DNA from: Bacteroidales bacterium
GTDB lineage: Bacteria; Bacteroidota; Bacteroidia; Bacteroidales; UBA12077
Length of the DNA stretch: 64,000 nt
Direction: 5' to 3'
Assembly: GCA_021108325.1 (NCBI GenBank)
Contig: JAIORB010000133.1
Location: 1 to 64,000, forward strand
Program-made: the position numbers and the translations under genes
Part shown: positions 35,345 through 44,931 of the stretch, piece after piece
Position numbering within the stretch: position 1 is the first letter of the stretch
Layout: every line of letters begins with the position of its first letter
The notes under the pieces: generated by a model
What the model was told of the DNA's origin: nothing
What the model saw: only the letters and a program-made list of their open reading frames with translations
Databases searched by the model: none

Positions 35345-36634
35345 ATGAATAAATTAAATAAATATAAACAGATGATAAGATTAGTAGTAGTTTTATTTTT
35401 CATAACAAATATGGTAATCGCTCAGGAAAACACGATTCGTTTACAGAATTGCTATGAAAATATGCTGATTAACTATCCATTATCTAATCAGGGCGAAATC
35501 TTTGCGCAAACTAATCAGTTAAATATTAAAAATCTGAAAACAGGTTGGTTACCAAATGCCGAACTTAATGCTCAGGCTACATATCAGTCTGATGTTTTTG
35601 CACTTGAGATTGATTTGCCTATTTCGATTGACTTACCTGAAGTGCCTAAAGATCAGTATAAAACCACTGTTGATATTAATCAATTGATTTATGATTGGGG
35701 AAGAATAAAATCTGCAAAGCAATTAGAAAATACCAATCTTAAAGTAAATCAACAGAATACACAAGTTGAACTTAATAAAATTAAAGAACAGATTAATAAA
35801 TTTTATTTTGCTATTTTAATTCTGCAATGTAACGATGAATTGCTTAATGTAATGCTTAATGATTTGGAATCCAAAGAAAAAACTGTTGAATCAGGTGTTA
35901 AAAACGGAATGTTGCTGAGTTCAGATTTAAGTGCATTAAAAGCTGAAAAACTCAAAGTCGGGCAGAGTATTACTGAAATAAAAAATCAAATATTTGCGGC
36001 AATTGATATATTAGCGGAAATTACGGGTATGAATATAGATTATGAGTCAGAATTTGAGATTCCTGAATATGATATAGATAATTCGGGAAATTTAAGCAGG
36101 CCGGAATTAATATTATTTGATTATCAAAGAGAAAAGCTTGATGCTACATCAAAGATTGTTTCAAAACAGAACAAACCAACTGTATTTGCATTTACCCAAT
36201 TAGGTTATGGAAAACCGGGTTTAAATATGACTAGTGAACAATTTGATTCATATTATTATGTTGGACTTGGGTTGAACTGGAAATTTTGGGATTGGAATAA
36301 AACAAACAGAGAAAAACAAATCATTTCATTAAATAAAGACTTGGTTTATACACAAGAAAGTACTTTTAATAAACAAATAAATGTTGCATTAAAAAATGAA
36401 AGTGCAAAAATTAAGATATATCAGGATGCAATTGAATCTGATTTGGAGATTATTAAATTGCGTGAAGAAGTAACAGAAAGTGCTCGCTCAAAACTCGACA
36501 ATGGAGTAATTACATCAACTGATTACATAACTGAGTTAAGTAAGGAAACACAGGCAAAAATTAATTACGAAACAAATAAAATTCAGTTAGTTCAGTCGAA
36601 AGTAAATTACTTATATATAAAAGGAGATATTTAA
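35345..36634 (+). CDS. TolC-family outer membrane efflux protein
   Basis: A 429-residue outer-membrane channel with a signal peptide (MIRLVVVLFFITNMVIAQ). Efflux-protein helices include VDINQLIYDWGRIKSAKQLE, KEKTVESGVKNGMLLSSDLS and KLDNGVITSTDYITELSKET. The YDWGRI motif and the C-terminal NGVITSTDYI are typical of the family. It begins 31 nt after the TetR stop and precedes the periplasmic adaptor, giving a complete tripartite path with the ABC components downstream. Confidence 0.93.
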   Translation: MNKLNKYKQMIRLVVVLFFITNMVIAQENTIRLQNCYENMLINYPLSNQGEIFAQTNQLNIKNLKTGWLPNAELNAQATYQSDVFALEIDLPISIDLPEVPKDQYKTTVDINQLIYDWGRIKSAKQLENTNLKVNQQNTQVELNKIKEQINKFYFAILILQCNDELLNVMLNDLESKEKTVESGVKNGMLLSSDLSALKAEKLKVGQSITEIKNQIFAAIDILAEITGMNIDYESEFEIPEYDIDNSGNLSRPELILFDYQREKLDATSKIVSKQNKPTVFAFTQLGYGKPGLNMTSEQFDSYYYVGLGLNWKFWDWNKTNREKQIISLNKDLVYTQESTFNKQINVALKNESAKIKIYQDAIESDLEIIKLREEVTESARSKLDNGVITSTDYITELSKETQAKINYETNKIQLVQSKVNYLYIKGDI

Positions 36635-36720
36635 GATTAAAGTAAAAAGTAAAAAGACAAAAGTATAAAGGAACAAGAAATCTAAAACTTGAAATTAGAA
36701 ATTTGAAACAAGATAAGGTT

Positions 36721-37599
36721 ATGAAAACAAAATTAATACTATGGATATTTCCAATTCTATTGGCAGCATGTTCTGGAAATGATAATGGTTCTGATGCATA
36801 CGGAAATTTCGAAGCAAAGGAAGTTATTGTCAGTGCCGAAGCACAGGGCAAAATTATTGAGTTTAATATTGAAGAAGGAGAGAAGTTGAAGAAAGGCCAG
36901 TTCCTTGGTTTTATTGATACTGTGCCTCAGTCAATTCAAAAAGAACAGTTATTGGCTCAAAAGTATGCAATAGCTTCAAAAACAGCTAATGTAAGAGCTC
37001 AAATTAACGTTCAGGAAGAGCAAAAAATAGTTCTCGAAACAGAGAAGAACAGAATAGAACAATTATATAAAGATAATGCTGCAACAAAACAACAGTACGA
37101 TGATATAAAAGGGAAATACGATATTCTGGAAAAACAAATTATTGCAACCAGAACACAAATTTTGTCAATAACTAAAGAAATGGAAGTTGTTGATAAACAA
37201 GTGAAGTTAATAAATGAGCAAATTAGCAGGGCTAAAATTATTAATCCTATTGATGGAATCGTTCTTGAAAAATATCTTGAAGAAAATGAGATTGCAATTA
37301 TGGGAAAAGCGCTATATAAAATTGCACGATTGGACGAAATTGAGTTGCGGGTTTATATTAGTGGTGCTCAATTACCAAATGTAAAAATTGGGCAAAAAGT
37401 AAAAGTTTATATCGATAAGGATGCAGAATCTAATCAGGAGTACAATGGCGAAGTGTTTTGGATATCTGATCAGGCAGAGTTTACGCCCAAAATAATACAA
37501 ACAAAGGAAGAACGTGTAAATATGGTTTATGCTGTGAAAATAAGGATTAAAAATGACGGCAAATTGAAAATAGGAATGCCTGGGGAAGTTGTTTTTTAG
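36721..37599 (+). CDS. HlyD/YbhG-like periplasmic adaptor lipoprotein
   Basis: Start placed at the ATG at 36721 (MKTKLILWIFPILLAACSGN), because it gives a lipoprotein signal with lipobox LLAAC. The frame from 36703 adds six residues ahead of it. Lipoyl halves surround a coiled coil: VSAEAQGKIIEFNIEEGEKL ... RAKIINPIDGIVLEKYLEEN. Then a barrel domain (LRVYISGAQLPNVKIGQKVK) follows. It corresponds to YbhG of the YbhGFSR-type ABC efflux system and should link permeases to TolC. The 100 nt that follow the gene contain heptamer-like repeats (37606-37647). Confidence 0.92.
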   Translation: MKTKLILWIFPILLAACSGNDNGSDAYGNFEAKEVIVSAEAQGKIIEFNIEEGEKLKKGQFLGFIDTVPQSIQKEQLLAQKYAIASKTANVRAQINVQEEQKIVLETEKNRIEQLYKDNAATKQQYDDIKGKYDILEKQIIATRTQILSITKEMEVVDKQVKLINEQISRAKIINPIDGIVLEKYLEENEIAIMGKALYKIARLDEIELRVYISGAQLPNVKIGQKVKVYIDKDAESNQEYNGEVFWISDQAEFTPKIIQTKEERVNMVYAVKIRIKNDGKLKIGMPGEVVF

Positions 37600-37605
37600 T
37601 TTCAG

Positions 37606-37647
37606 GTTTAAAGTTCAAAGTTTAAAGTTCAAAGTTAAAAGTTAAAA
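37606..37647. repeat. Degenerate heptamer repeat
   Basis: About six imperfect copies of a 7 bp unit close to AAAGTTC/AAAGTTT/AAAGTTA in the gap between adaptor and ATPase genes. Confidence 0.6.
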
Positions 37648-37795
37648 TGAATACCTATGCTAATTGTTTATATTAGTGTTAATTAAATCGAATTTAACAT
37701 TGTGAATTTTGTGCATGCATTGTGCGCTTTGTGGTTAAATAGAACAATAGAAAAGAAGCTAATAGCAAATGTCTAAAAGCTAACAGCCTAAAATT

Positions 37796-38710
37796 ATGAA
37801 TGAGATAGCAGTAGAAGTTCAAAATTTAAAAAAATCATACGAAAAAGAGGAAGCCGTAAAAGGTGTAAGCTTTTCAGTTTCCAAAGGAGAGTTGTTTGGG
37901 CTAATTGGCCCTGATGGTGCCGGTAAAACAAGTATTTTAAGGATTATTACAACACTGTTGTTTCCAACAGAAGGAAAAATAACTGTATTAGATTCGGATG
38001 TTGTTAAAGATTACAAAAAAATCAGAACTAATATTGGATATATGCCACAACGATTTTCCTTGTATCAGGATTTATCGGTTGAAGAAAACCTAACTTTTTT
38101 TGCTCGAATTTTTGGAACTACTATCGAAGAAAATTATGATTTGATTAAAGATATTTATAGTCATATTGAGCCTTTTAAAGATCGCTTAGCAGGAAAACTT
38201 TCCGGAGGGATGAAGCAAAAGCTGGCTCTTTCATGTGCTTTAATTCATAGTCCCGATATATTAATATTAGATGAACCAACAACAGGTGTTGATGCTGTTT
38301 CCAGAAAAGAATTTTGGGAAATGCTTATCCGTTTAAAAGAAAAGGGTATTACAATTCTGGTTTCAACTCCATATATGGATGAAGCGAATTTATGTGATCG
38401 TGTGGCACTGATTCAAAACGGGGATATCATGTCTATTGACACTCCGGAAAAAATTATTGGTGATTTTGGGCAAAAGCTTTGGGCTGTAAAATCAAACAAT
38501 ATTTATCAATTAATTAATGATTTAAGAAGACTTGATTTTATAGATACAGTTTTTCCTTTTGGCGAGTTTCTGCATGTAACTTCAAATACAGAAGACTTAA
38601 ATATAACCGAACTTAAATCAATTTTAAATGAGAAGAATCATCTAGGGATTAAAATTCAACAAGTTGAAGCAAATATAGAGGATTGCTTTATGCAGTTAAT
38701 GACAAAATAA
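37796..38710 (+). CDS. ABC transporter ATPase (YbhF N-half-like)
   Basis: A 304-residue ATPase with Walker A GPDGAGKTS, Q-loop region YMPQRFSLYQDLSVEEN, signature LSGGMKQK, Walker B ILILDEPTTGVD and a C-terminal extension. The GPDGAGKT form and the pairing with the following ATPase match the N-terminal half of YbhF-type fused ATPases. Here the two halves are separate genes. It presumably powers export with the two ABC-2 permeases downstream. Confidence 0.94.
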   Translation: MNEIAVEVQNLKKSYEKEEAVKGVSFSVSKGELFGLIGPDGAGKTSILRIITTLLFPTEGKITVLDSDVVKDYKKIRTNIGYMPQRFSLYQDLSVEENLTFFARIFGTTIEENYDLIKDIYSHIEPFKDRLAGKLSGGMKQKLALSCALIHSPDILILDEPTTGVDAVSRKEFWEMLIRLKEKGITILVSTPYMDEANLCDRVALIQNGDIMSIDTPEKIIGDFGQKLWAVKSNNIYQLINDLRRLDFIDTVFPFGEFLHVTSNTEDLNITELKSILNEKNHLGIKIQQVEANIEDCFMQLMTK

Positions 38711-38780
38711 GACATGAAGCCAAAAGCTGCATATAAGATAGTTGAAGATTAAAAATTGTAAAAGTTGATTTTTAAAACAT

Positions 38781-39512
38781 ATGCTGAAACACACAGACAA
38801 CATAATCGAAGTTAAAAATCTGGTGAAAAAATTCGGAAGCTTTGTTGCTAACGATAATTTAACTTTTAATGTTAAAAAGGGAGAAATATTTGGATTCCTG
38901 GGAGCAAACGGGGCAGGGAAAACAACTGCATTAAGAATATTATCAGGTTTATCTTACCCAACATCAGGCGAGGTAACAGTTGCAGGATTTGATGTTTATA
39001 AAGAAGGTGAAAAAGTAAAGAAAAACATTGGTTATATGAGCCAGAAATTCTCGCTATACGAGGACCTGACAGTTCGTGAGAATATTCGATTTTATGGTGG
39101 CATTTATGGTTTATCGAACAAATACATTAAAGAAAAAACTGAATCTTTACTTGAACGCCTGAAAATGAAAGATATTCAAAATTCATTAATAAAATCATTG
39201 CCATTAGGCTGGAAGCAAAAAATTGCATTTTCGGTGGCCATTTTCCACAATCCTAAAATTGTATTTCTCGATGAACCAACAGGAGGTGTAGATCCTATCA
39301 CTCGACGTGATTTTTGGGAAATGATTTATGAAGCATCTGATTCGGGAATAACTGTTTTTGTAACAACACATTACATGGATGAGGCAGAATATTGTGACAG
39401 GGTTTCTATTATGGATCAGGGCAGGATAGAAGGGCTCGATACTCCGGGAGAATTAAAGAAACAATTTAATGCAAAAAACATGGACGAAGTATTTATAAAA
39501 ATAGCAAGATAG
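38781..39512 (+). CDS. ABC transporter ATPase (YbhF C-half-like)
   Basis: A 243-residue ATPase with Walker A GANGAGKTT, YMSQKFSLYEDLTVRENIRF, Walker B IVFLDEPTGGVD and switch VTTHYMDEAEYCD. The ABC signature is atypical: LPLGWKQK in place of LSGGQ, a form seen in the second ATPase of YbhF-like proteins. It may form an asymmetric pair with the preceding ATPase. The start ATG is 70 nt after that gene. Confidence 0.94.
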   Translation: MLKHTDNIIEVKNLVKKFGSFVANDNLTFNVKKGEIFGFLGANGAGKTTALRILSGLSYPTSGEVTVAGFDVYKEGEKVKKNIGYMSQKFSLYEDLTVRENIRFYGGIYGLSNKYIKEKTESLLERLKMKDIQNSLIKSLPLGWKQKIAFSVAIFHNPKIVFLDEPTGGVDPITRRDFWEMIYEASDSGITVFVTTHYMDEAEYCDRVSIMDQGRIEGLDTPGELKKQFNAKNMDEVFIKIAR

Positions 39513-39621
39513 TTTCAAATTTCAAATTGAAATCTCATAATCAAAAACTTTAAACTAGAAACTTGTATAAAAAAGTGATAAAGAAGAAATTAAGTAGAAT
39601 AGTTTATAAAAGCAAGAAAGC

Positions 39622-40728
39622 ATGAGTAGATTCCTCGGTTTTGTAAAAAAAGAATTTCATCATATTTTCAGAGATCCTCGGACAATGCTCATATTGTTTG
39701 GAATGCCTATAGCACAAATCCTGATTTTTGGTTATGTTGTTTCGAATGAGATTACAGACGTTAAAATTGGCGTTTACGATAAATCAAAAGATCATGTAAC
39801 ACACGAAATCACAAATAAAATAACTTCATCGGGATTTTTTATTTTAAGTGAAAATTTAAATTCTGATCAGGAAATTGAAGATGTATTTAAAAAAGGAATA
39901 ATTCGTGAAGTGATTGTTTTCGAATCAAATTTTGCAGAAAAACTGGAACGTGATGGATCAGCAGGAATACAAATAATTGCTGATGCTTCCGATGCTAATA
40001 CTGCGAATATTGTTACCAATTATACGCAGTCCATAATAAACAATTATGTAAAAAATGAACTTTTAGCTCAGGGCTTACCTTACGAAATTGTACCTGAAGT
40101 TAGAATGCTTTATAATGATGAACTTAAAGGAGTTTATATGTTTGTTCCCGGTACTATGGCATTAATTCTTATGCTTGTTTCAGCAATGATGACATCCATA
40201 TCGATAGCGCGCGAAAAAGAAATGGGTACAATGGAAGTTTTATTGGTATCACCTTTAAAACCACTACCAATTGTAATTGGGAAAGTAATCCCTTATATGG
40301 TATTATCATTTATTAATGCAGTAGTAATTATTGCATTAAGCTATTTTGTTTTCGAAATGCCAATACAGGGAAATCTGGTTTTTCTTTTACTCGAAACACT
40401 ATTATTTATTTTTATGGCTCTTTCACTGGGAATACTAATATCAACAGCTAGTAACAGTCAATTAGTAGCCATGTTTATTTCAATGTTTGCACTAATGTTA
40501 CCAACAATGTTATTATCAGGATTTATCTTTCCGATTGAGAATATGCCAAAAATATTACAATGGTTTAGCACTATTATGCCAGCCAGGTATTTCATTGTTA
40601 TCGTTAAGAACATAATGATAAAAGGATCGGGCATTGGAATTGTTTGGAAAGAAACATTAATTATTGCAGGAATGACTGTTTTCTTTTTAGTAATGAGTAT
40701 AAAAAAGTTCAAAGTAAGACTAGAATAG
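39622..40728 (+). CDS. ABC-2 type permease (YbhS-like)
   Basis: A 368-residue permease: N-terminal motif KEFHHIFRDPRTMLILFGMP with TM1, a ~140-residue extracytoplasmic domain (VKIGVYDKSKDHVTHEIT ...), then five helices including YMFVPGTMALILMLVSAMMT, SIAREKEMGTMEVLLVSPLK and LLSGFIFPIENMPKILQWFS. These are hallmarks of the YbhS/YbhR ABC-2 subfamily. It probably forms a heterodimer with the next gene. About 100 nt of AT-rich text separates the two genes. Confidence 0.94.
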   Translation: MSRFLGFVKKEFHHIFRDPRTMLILFGMPIAQILIFGYVVSNEITDVKIGVYDKSKDHVTHEITNKITSSGFFILSENLNSDQEIEDVFKKGIIREVIVFESNFAEKLERDGSAGIQIIADASDANTANIVTNYTQSIINNYVKNELLAQGLPYEIVPEVRMLYNDELKGVYMFVPGTMALILMLVSAMMTSISIAREKEMGTMEVLLVSPLKPLPIVIGKVIPYMVLSFINAVVIIALSYFVFEMPIQGNLVFLLLETLLFIFMALSLGILISTASNSQLVAMFISMFALMLPTMLLSGFIFPIENMPKILQWFSTIMPARYFIVIVKNIMIKGSGIGIVWKETLIIAGMTVFFLVMSIKKFKVRLE

Positions 40729-40832
40729 CTTTTGGCCTTTAGCCTTTAGAAAAAGTTAATAGCCAAAGGCTAACAGCTAATAGCCTATTAATTAGAATGA
40801 TGAAATTGATATTATATTAATTTTTGATTAGA

Positions 40833-41951
40833 ATGAGAAAGATAAAATACATATTACAAAAAGAATTCATTCAGATTTTCAGAAACAAAACCATGTTACC
40901 AATGATTTTCGGAATACCTATTCTTCAGTTGGTGGTATTAGTGCATGCTGCAACTTTGGAAATGAAATCTATTGATATGTATGTAGTCGATAAGGATTTA
41001 TCCTCATTATCGCATAAATTGATCACTAAATTTGATTTCTCGCCGTTTTATAATTTTTCAGGAGTTTCTTTTTCAATTGATGAAGCAAACGAAGCTATAG
41101 AAAAGAATCAAGCTGATTTTATAATTCACATTCCTTATGGTTTTGAACGCGATTTAATACGTGAAAACTCGACCAAAGTGCAATTACTTATTGATGGAAT
41201 TAACGGAATGGCTGCAAGCTTAATATATGCATACTCTTCAACAGTTATTTCAGACTTTAACCGAAATATTATTGTGGATTTAACACAAATGCCTGCCATA
41301 AAAGATTTGAATCCAATTGCGGTAGAAACATCATATTGGTATAACCCGGAACTGAATTATAAAACTTATATGCTTCCTGGTATACTGGTAATTCTTGTAA
41401 CAATTATAAGTATGTTTTTGGCAGCAATGAATATTGTTCGAGAGAAAGAAATTGGAACCATTGAACAGTTAAACGTAACGCCCATAGGTAAAATAGAATT
41501 TATAGTTGGGAAATTAGTTCCATTCCTGATTATCGCCCTGCTTGAGCTTGCATTTGGATTGGTTGTTGGTAAAATCTTTTTTCATATACCTATTATTGGT
41601 AGTTTGTGGTTATTGTTCGGATTTACAATTGTTTATTTATTAGTGGTTTTAGGAATTGGATTGTTTATCTCAACAATTTCGTCAACTCAGCAGCAGGTCA
41701 TGTTTATATGCTTCTTTTTTATGCTTGTTTTTATTCTGATGAGTGGAATTTTTACTCCAACGGAAAGCATGCCAACCTGGGCACAAAAAGTTAATATTAT
41801 TAATCCGTTCTATTATTTTATGCGTGTTATCCGTATGATCTTATTGAAAGGATCTGGATTCTGGGATATTTCACACGAATTTTTCAGCTTGCTTATTTAT
41901 GCAACAATTATGTTAAGTTTATCGGTTTGGCGATATAGAAAGGTAGCATAG
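40833..41951 (+). CDS. ABC-2 type permease (YbhR-like)
   Basis: Start taken as the ATG at 40833 (MRKIKYILQKEFIQIFRNK); the longer frame begins with TTG at 40824. A paralogue of the preceding permease with the same layout: TM1 near LPMIFGIPILQLVVLVHA, extracytoplasmic domain, and helices YMLPGILVILVTIISMFLAA, NIVREKEIGTIEQLNVTPIG, MSGIFTPTESMPTWAQKVNI. Last gene of the efflux operon. Substrate unknown. Confidence 0.94.
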   Translation: MRKIKYILQKEFIQIFRNKTMLPMIFGIPILQLVVLVHAATLEMKSIDMYVVDKDLSSLSHKLITKFDFSPFYNFSGVSFSIDEANEAIEKNQADFIIHIPYGFERDLIRENSTKVQLLIDGINGMAASLIYAYSSTVISDFNRNIIVDLTQMPAIKDLNPIAVETSYWYNPELNYKTYMLPGILVILVTIISMFLAAMNIVREKEIGTIEQLNVTPIGKIEFIVGKLVPFLIIALLELAFGLVVGKIFFHIPIIGSLWLLFGFTIVYLLVVLGIGLFISTISSTQQQVMFICFFFMLVFILMSGIFTPTESMPTWAQKVNIINPFYYFMRVIRMILLKGSGFWDISHEFFSLLIYATIMLSLSVWRYRKVA

Positions 41952-42083
41952 CTCGTTGCAAGCTATTCTCTGTTGAAAGTATTCAGAAAAATGACTATTT
42001 TTGATATTGATAGGATAAGTTTAAAAAAAGATAATGAAGTATAAAAGCCCGAATTCAATATTATAATTAAAATTTATACAGAC

Positions 42084-43070
42084 ATGAAAAGAATTACAAT
42101 TTACTACCTGTCGTTGTTTGTAATGGTATTTACATTGCTATTGACAAGCAGTTGTGAAAATGATTATCCTAATCTTGCACCGGGTAATATAATACTAATT
42201 TCGCCATTCTATTCTGCTATAGATATTTCATTGGATGTATCGTTGTCATGGCAGGCAGCATCCGACCCCAACGGAAACGTCGTAACTTATGATGTTTATT
42301 TTGGTACTGAAACCACTCCTGTGACAGTTGTAAGTAGTAGTCAAACAGGTACGACTTATAGCCCGACACTTGCAGCTAACACGACTTACTACTGGAAAGT
42401 AGTTGCTAAAGACGGTAAAGGAGGAACAAGTGAAAGTGCAGTATGGAGTTTTACAACAGAAATTATTGTATGGAGTGATGCTACTCATGGCACCTTTACC
42501 GACCCTCGTGATAATAATAAATATGATGTGATAAAGATAGGCGACCAGATATGGTTTGCCGAAAACCTGTCTTATGAGATTGCCGGCAAAGAAATAACTG
42601 ATTATACACAATGGAGAACCAACTCCGCTTATGACGGATGGTGTTATTACAATAACGACAAAATTACTAATGGTAACATCTATGGTATATTGTACCAGTG
42701 GGAAGCGGCAAAAGTTGCCTGTCCTGTAGGTTGGCATTTGCCTGTTGATTCAGAGTGGACAACACTAACCGATTATTTAGGAGGAGAAAGCGAAGCAGGG
42801 GGCAAACTAAAAGAATCTGGTACAATACATTGGAATGCCCCCAACACCGGAGCAACAAATAGTAGTGGTTTTTCAGCTCTTCCTGGTGGCTACCGCTACA
42901 ATCTTCTTGGTTCGTTCGATAATCTTGGTTACTTTGGCTTTTGGTGGTCGGCTACCGAGCATGACGAAACCACCGTTTGGAATCGCCACTTGGATTACGA
43001 TAATGCAGAAACCAATCGATATTTCGAAAATAAGATGACAGGGTGTTCTATTAGATGTATAAGGGATTAA
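42084..43070 (+). CDS. FISUMP-domain lipoprotein with Fn3-like domain
   Basis: A 328-residue surface lipoprotein: signal with lipobox LLTSSC at residues ~20-25, a fibronectin-III-like domain (~35-125; DVSLSWQAASDPNGNVVTYD ... TTYYWKVVAKDGKGG), then a FISUMP (Fib_succ_major) domain. The latter has the typical words VIKIGDQIWFAENLSY, YGILYQWEAAKVACPVGWHL, DSEWTTLTDYLGGES, ALPGGYRY, GFWWSATEHDE and CSIRCIRD. This family is widespread in Bacteroidota and of unclear function. The end of the gene lies about 37 bp before the sequence repeated at 60.2 kb. Confidence 0.93.
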   Translation: MKRITIYYLSLFVMVFTLLLTSSCENDYPNLAPGNIILISPFYSAIDISLDVSLSWQAASDPNGNVVTYDVYFGTETTPVTVVSSSQTGTTYSPTLAANTTYYWKVVAKDGKGGTSESAVWSFTTEIIVWSDATHGTFTDPRDNNKYDVIKIGDQIWFAENLSYEIAGKEITDYTQWRTNSAYDGWCYYNNDKITNGNIYGILYQWEAAKVACPVGWHLPVDSEWTTLTDYLGGESEAGGKLKESGTIHWNAPNTGATNSSGFSALPGGYRYNLLGSFDNLGYFGFWWSATEHDETTVWNRHLDYDNAETNRYFENKMTGCSIRCIRD

Positions 43071-43107
43071 TTTATTTTATTTTTTAATTAAATTCAATTC
43101 CAAATTT

Positions 43108-43219
43108 TTGCCCAAACAATACTTTAGTAATTATCAGCATGTTTGATAGTTTTTAAAATAATTTGTAGATTCACTACTTAATTAAATAGAAGGAACTTTT
43201 TACTTCTATTGACTAGTTA
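43108..43219 (+). repeat. attI-like repeat, copy A (adjacent to first cassette)
   Basis: 112 bp from TTGCCCAAAC to CTAGTTA, with only five mismatches to 60212-60323. The similarity ends at GTTA, the predicted recombination point of the first cassette, after which the copies diverge (GCGG versus ATCG). It contains a conserved hairpin, ATAGAAG/CTTCTAT with a 10 nt loop. An attI role is a hypothesis because no integrase gene is nearby. Confidence 0.5.
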
Positions 43220-43237
43220 GCGGTAAATTTTATTGAA

Positions 43238-44152
43238 ATGAAAACACTTGAGCAAGAAATACAAAAAGCAACTTCAAAAATTGAAGATAAAAAAAGTATA
43301 ATTGATAACGAGATTCAAAATCTGAATTCAAAGATAAATATCTATACTAAGTGGGCGTGGACATTTGTTTGGGTTGGTATTATTGTTACACTTTTTGCAA
43401 TAATTTTTTATATTTCTGAAAATAATGAGACTGGATTTGGTCTCAATTTATTAGGCGATTTTATGGCAGGGACAGTTGCATCTGTTTGGTCACTTGCAGG
43501 ATTATTTTTTATATATGTAGCATTTTTAGGACAAAAACAACAATTGCTTAACCAGCAATTAGAGATTATGTTTAGCCAATTAGAAGTTAAGTATACAAGA
43601 TTGGAATTAGCAGGACAAAAGGAAGAAATGAAAGAACAAAATGCTACTTTAAAACAGCAAAAATTTGAAAATACGTTTTTCCAATTATTGGCAAATCATA
43701 ATACAATTGTAAATTCTCTTGATTTATCAGGGAGCGGGAGTCAAAGAGCAATAATAGCAACAGGGAGAGATTGTTTTGTTGTTTTTTACTCACGATTAAA
43801 TGCAAAATTGCCAGGGGGTGTAACGCTTACTCTAAATATGGTAATTAATTCATACTTAGCTTTTTTTAAAGAAAATGTTGCAGATTTAGGACATTATTTT
43901 AGAAATCTTTATCATATCATAAAGTTTGTTGACACATCGGATATTGAAGACAAAAAGCAATACACAAATTTTGTTAGAGCTCAATTATCTGCTGGAGAAT
44001 TAATAATCTTATTTTATAACTGCTTATCTGAATATGGTTTTGAGAAATTCAAGCCACTTATTGAGAAATACTCCTTATTAAAGAATATTGATGATTCATT
44101 AATTTTTAATTTGGCGGATAAGGATGTATATGAAAAAACTGCTTTTCACTAA
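43238..44152 (+). CDS. Putative AbiC-like phage abortive infection protein (cassette 1)
   Basis: A 304-residue protein. Residues ~35-58 and ~76-105 form two membrane segments (WAWTFVWVGIIVTLFAIIFY; SVWSLAGLFFIYVAFLGQKQ), followed by a coiled coil. The C-terminal domain matches the putative AbiC family by its conserved words: KFENTFFQLLANHNTIVNSL, FYSRLN, DLGHYFRNLYHIIKFVD, YTNFVRAQLSAGELIILFYN and YGFEKFKPLIEKYSLL. Members are annotated as phage abortive infection proteins, with a mechanism not well established. It fills the first cassette, which starts GTTAGCGGTAAATTTT at 43216 and ends AAAATCAACCGCTAAC at 44166. Defence function is inferred from family. Confidence 0.88.
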   Translation: MKTLEQEIQKATSKIEDKKSIIDNEIQNLNSKINIYTKWAWTFVWVGIIVTLFAIIFYISENNETGFGLNLLGDFMAGTVASVWSLAGLFFIYVAFLGQKQQLLNQQLEIMFSQLEVKYTRLELAGQKEEMKEQNATLKQQKFENTFFQLLANHNTIVNSLDLSGSGSQRAIIATGRDCFVVFYSRLNAKLPGGVTLTLNMVINSYLAFFKENVADLGHYFRNLYHIIKFVDTSDIEDKKQYTNFVRAQLSAGELIILFYNCLSEYGFEKFKPLIEKYSLLKNIDDSLIFNLADKDVYEKTAFH

Positions 44153-44159
44153 AATCAAC

Positions 44160-44291
44160 CGCTAACAGCGGGTCAAACTAAAGCTGGGGTTTTGTGGTTT
44201 GCATTCTTATTACTATCTTCAACTTTTATTAACGGGTGATACCGAAACAGGGCGAAAATCCCAGCCTCAGTTTACCCGCGGACCGTTAGGC
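44160..44291 (+). repeat. attC-like site 1
   Basis: R'' CGCTAAC (44160-44166) and R' GTTAGGC (44285-44291). Inner arms are GGGTcAAAC near the start and GTTTACCC near the end; they pair except for one extra C, as expected for an extrahelical base. Further inside, GCTGGG pairs with CCCAGC and TTTT with AAAA. Confidence 0.75.
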
Positions 44292-44304
44292 ATAATATTT
44301 TTAT

Positions 44305-44922
44305 ATGAAAAAAAGAACTTACATCATCATTTTTAGTTTACTTGTTTCGATTGTTTCTTGCAATGAACCTGAAGATATTGTTGAAAAAACTGATATTGAC
44401 ACTTTATTTGTTTCAAGTAATTTGAAAAAACATTTTTATGATATTAATACCACTTGGATATTTGAGTCTAACCAAGGAGAGAAAGATACAGTAACTCTGC
44501 TTAGAACTGAAAGAGAAATCTTAGAGCCTCAATCTATGCATGGTGAGATACAGCTTGGGTATGTTGAAAATTACAAATTCCATTATTTGAGCACTAGAGA
44601 TGGATTATATTGGGACCAATATATTGGATATGTTATTGTTCGAAATGGTGTTGATTGGGCAAATGGAGAATATATTTATTTATCAAGTTATCAAATTGGC
44701 GATAGTTCTGACGAAGCTGAAATAGATACAATTTATGACAGTTATAATGTTTCTGATACTACTTATAGAAATGTTGTGAGAATGCGAATTAATAATTTTG
44801 AATTCGAATTTGGTGAAAATTGGTATTATTATTTTGTTGATAGTGTTGGAATAATTAGAAAAGAGAAACTTAACGATGAGCCAAATAATGAAATTTGGAA
44901 TTTAATCGATAGAAACATATAA
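44305..44922 (+). CDS. Hypothetical lipoprotein (cassette 2)
   Basis: A 205-residue lipoprotein of no recognised family: signal peptide with lipobox SIVSC at ~16-20 (MKKRTYIIIFSLLVSIVSCN). The remainder looks beta-rich and acidic (for example TTWIFESNQGEKDTVTLLRT, YENWYYYFVDSVG-like C-terminus). It is the sole gene between attC-like sites 1 and 2 on the plus strand. The unit's first 20 nt (GTTAGGCATAATATTTTTAT) are complementary in 18 positions to its last 20 nt before the site core. Confidence 0.8.
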   Translation: MKKRTYIIIFSLLVSIVSCNEPEDIVEKTDIDTLFVSSNLKKHFYDINTTWIFESNQGEKDTVTLLRTEREILEPQSMHGEIQLGYVENYKFHYLSTRDGLYWDQYIGYVIVRNGVDWANGEYIYLSSYQIGDSSDEAEIDTIYDSYNVSDTTYRNVVRMRINNFEFEFGENWYYYFVDSVGIIRKEKLNDEPNNEIWNLIDRNI

Positions 44923-44931
44923 AAATACAAT

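Noticed and set aside
42246..42737. 163-codon minus-strand ORF
   Set aside because: It is antisense to the clearly conserved FISUMP domain and its translation shows no protein-like pattern.
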